Below, piece after piece: positions 22,396-22,942 of a stretch of DNA of 22,942 bases. Below the pieces are notes generated by a model, which saw nothing but the letters and a program-made list of their open reading frames with translations, was not told the DNA's origin and searched no databases. This DNA is from a virus, in the IMG/VR virus record IMGVR_UViG_3300007735_000500, positions 1 to 22,942 of that record, one strand, 5' to 3'. The translations under genes were made by a program, and so were the position numbers. Positions within the stretch are counted from its first letter, which is position 1. Every line of letters begins with the position of its first letter.

Positions 22396-22899
22396 TTAAG
22401 TAGGAATTTCACAAACGGAATGACTGTATGGGATTTGGAACGACATCGTAGCCACCCACCCCGCCGTGCGGTCATCTCGGCTCTCCACAAACCTCGTAAG
22501 CGACACGGATGTACTTAGCGTCCACTCTTGCGTCGGGTCGTTTGTAAGGGCTGAAATGAAGTCCTGAGCGATTTGCAGTTGGTCGCTCAAAACTTCGTCC
22601 TCATTATCCTGCCAGCCAAGCGTTGGACTGCCCGAAACCACGCCACCCATCGGGGCAATGGATTCAACTCGGTCGCTAAAATAGACCCCCACAGTAAGAG
22701 CCAAACTACCCAAGTCCGTAGTCGCTGACTGCACGTCCGCAAACACCAACGGATAGACGATTCGCTCACGGCTTGGGGTGCGTAAGTTTATCGTGTTGTC
22801 TGTTCCTATCGCAAGCGGGTCGCCCGTTCCGAACGAGTTCACCTGCGGATGACTGTTTGCAAGTGTCAGCAACGCCTGCTTGATTTTTATCCAAGACAT
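22396..22899 (-). CDS. Tail-terminator/completion-like or fibre-adaptor protein (inferred)
   Basis: 167 residues, alpha/beta: helix MSWIKIKQALLTLANSHPQV, then NSFGTGDPLAIGTDNTIN, strands IVYPLVFADVQSATTDLGSL and ALTVGVYFSDRV, a loop with DNEDEVLSDQLQIAQDFISA and LTNDPTQEWTLSTSVSLTRF, and a final strand (AGWVATMSFQIPYSHSVCE). The helix, beta-sheet and 'DN..EV.SD...IA.DFI' helix resemble the small tail-terminator/completion family of sipho- and myoviruses. That is unexpected beside podovirus-type tail genes, so it may act here as a fibre adaptor. Upstream bases 22900-22942 hold no gene I can assign; a short frame ending at 22912 is possible. Confidence 0.6.
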   Translation of the reverse strand: MSWIKIKQALLTLANSHPQVNSFGTGDPLAIGTDNTINLRTPSRERIVYPLVFADVQSATTDLGSLALTVGVYFSDRVESIAPMGGVVSGSPTLGWQDNEDEVLSDQLQIAQDFISALTNDPTQEWTLSTSVSLTRFVESRDDRTAGWVATMSFQIPYSHSVCEIPT

Positions 22900-22942
22900 A
22901 TTTTTGGAGTTTCAAAATGTTTTTTGCGTGTGCGCCCATAGT

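Noticed and set aside
22900-22942. A partial upstream gene at the right edge
   Set aside because: All three minus-strand frames are open for a few codons (one stops at 22912, one runs into the next gene). The segment is too short to choose between them.
1-22942. tRNA genes, CRISPR arrays, integrase or insertion sequences
   Set aside because: No cloverleaf-like intergenic segment, no regularly spaced repeats and no recombinase or transposase motifs were found; all gaps between genes are under about 100 bases.

Overview
This window is part of a tailed bacteriophage genome (or a prophage fragment). It is densely packed with virion genes, almost all on the minus strand, so it reads right to left. 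The recognisable proteins are a large terminase, a portal with a long coiled-coil tail, a putative scaffold, a major capsid protein, ring/adaptor proteins, a ~1,470-residue tail protein and internal (ejected) proteins. Their order and several motifs (capsid 'GSQATNIG', 'IKGE.D.R.RF', portal 'GINEVVDGS') resemble the crAss-like podoviruses (Crassvirales). The host is probably a Bacteroidota: gene starts are preceded by TAnnTTTG-type -7 boxes rather than sigma70 -10/-35 pairs, and ribosome-binding sites are AT-rich with little Shine-Dalgarno. No tRNA, integrase, CRISPR array or insertion sequence is visible. Family assignments come from reading the proteins, not from a database search.

Layout by coordinate. 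1-1062 and 1062-1967: two internal/ejection-type proteins, the first cut by the window edge. 1981-6393: giant tail 'muzzle'-like protein. 6396-7954: two ring/adaptor proteins, with a promoter at 7973-7980 directly after an intrinsic terminator at 7986-8013. 8032-8862: conserved virion-associated protein of unknown role. 8948-11497: capsid and scaffold, with a GC-rich hairpin downstream of the capsid gene and a promoter in front of the scaffold gene. 11539-12252: a very basic three-module protein. 12254-12804: candidate two-gene spanin pair. 12801-13923: three small beta-rich fibre/decoration proteins. 13925-16384: portal, with its own promoter. 16433-18562: large terminase. 18562-19998: four small genes, one of which looks like two GroES domains in tandem. 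20032-20502: the only plus-strand gene, a winged-helix regulator, divergent from the terminase operon over overlapping promoters. 20486-22899: a receptor/host-interaction module of small proteins around a lectin-like fibre protein.

How it fits together. The right-hand operon supplies packaging functions. The central operon builds the procapsid (scaffold, capsid, portal, decoration) and probably includes outer-membrane disruption functions. The left operon builds the tail barrel and supplies proteins delivered with the DNA. Many junctions are one- or four-base overlaps (TAATG, ATGA), indicating translational coupling. The winged-helix protein is the obvious local candidate for a switch controlling the TATATTTG promoters, two of which carry an ATTTG/CAAAT dyad.

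Base composition is uneven. Packaging and capsid genes are near 50% GC, while the central part of the muzzle gene, the fibre gene at 12801-13349 and parts of the lectin-like gene drop to roughly 25-40%. This fits domain exchange in host-contact proteins.
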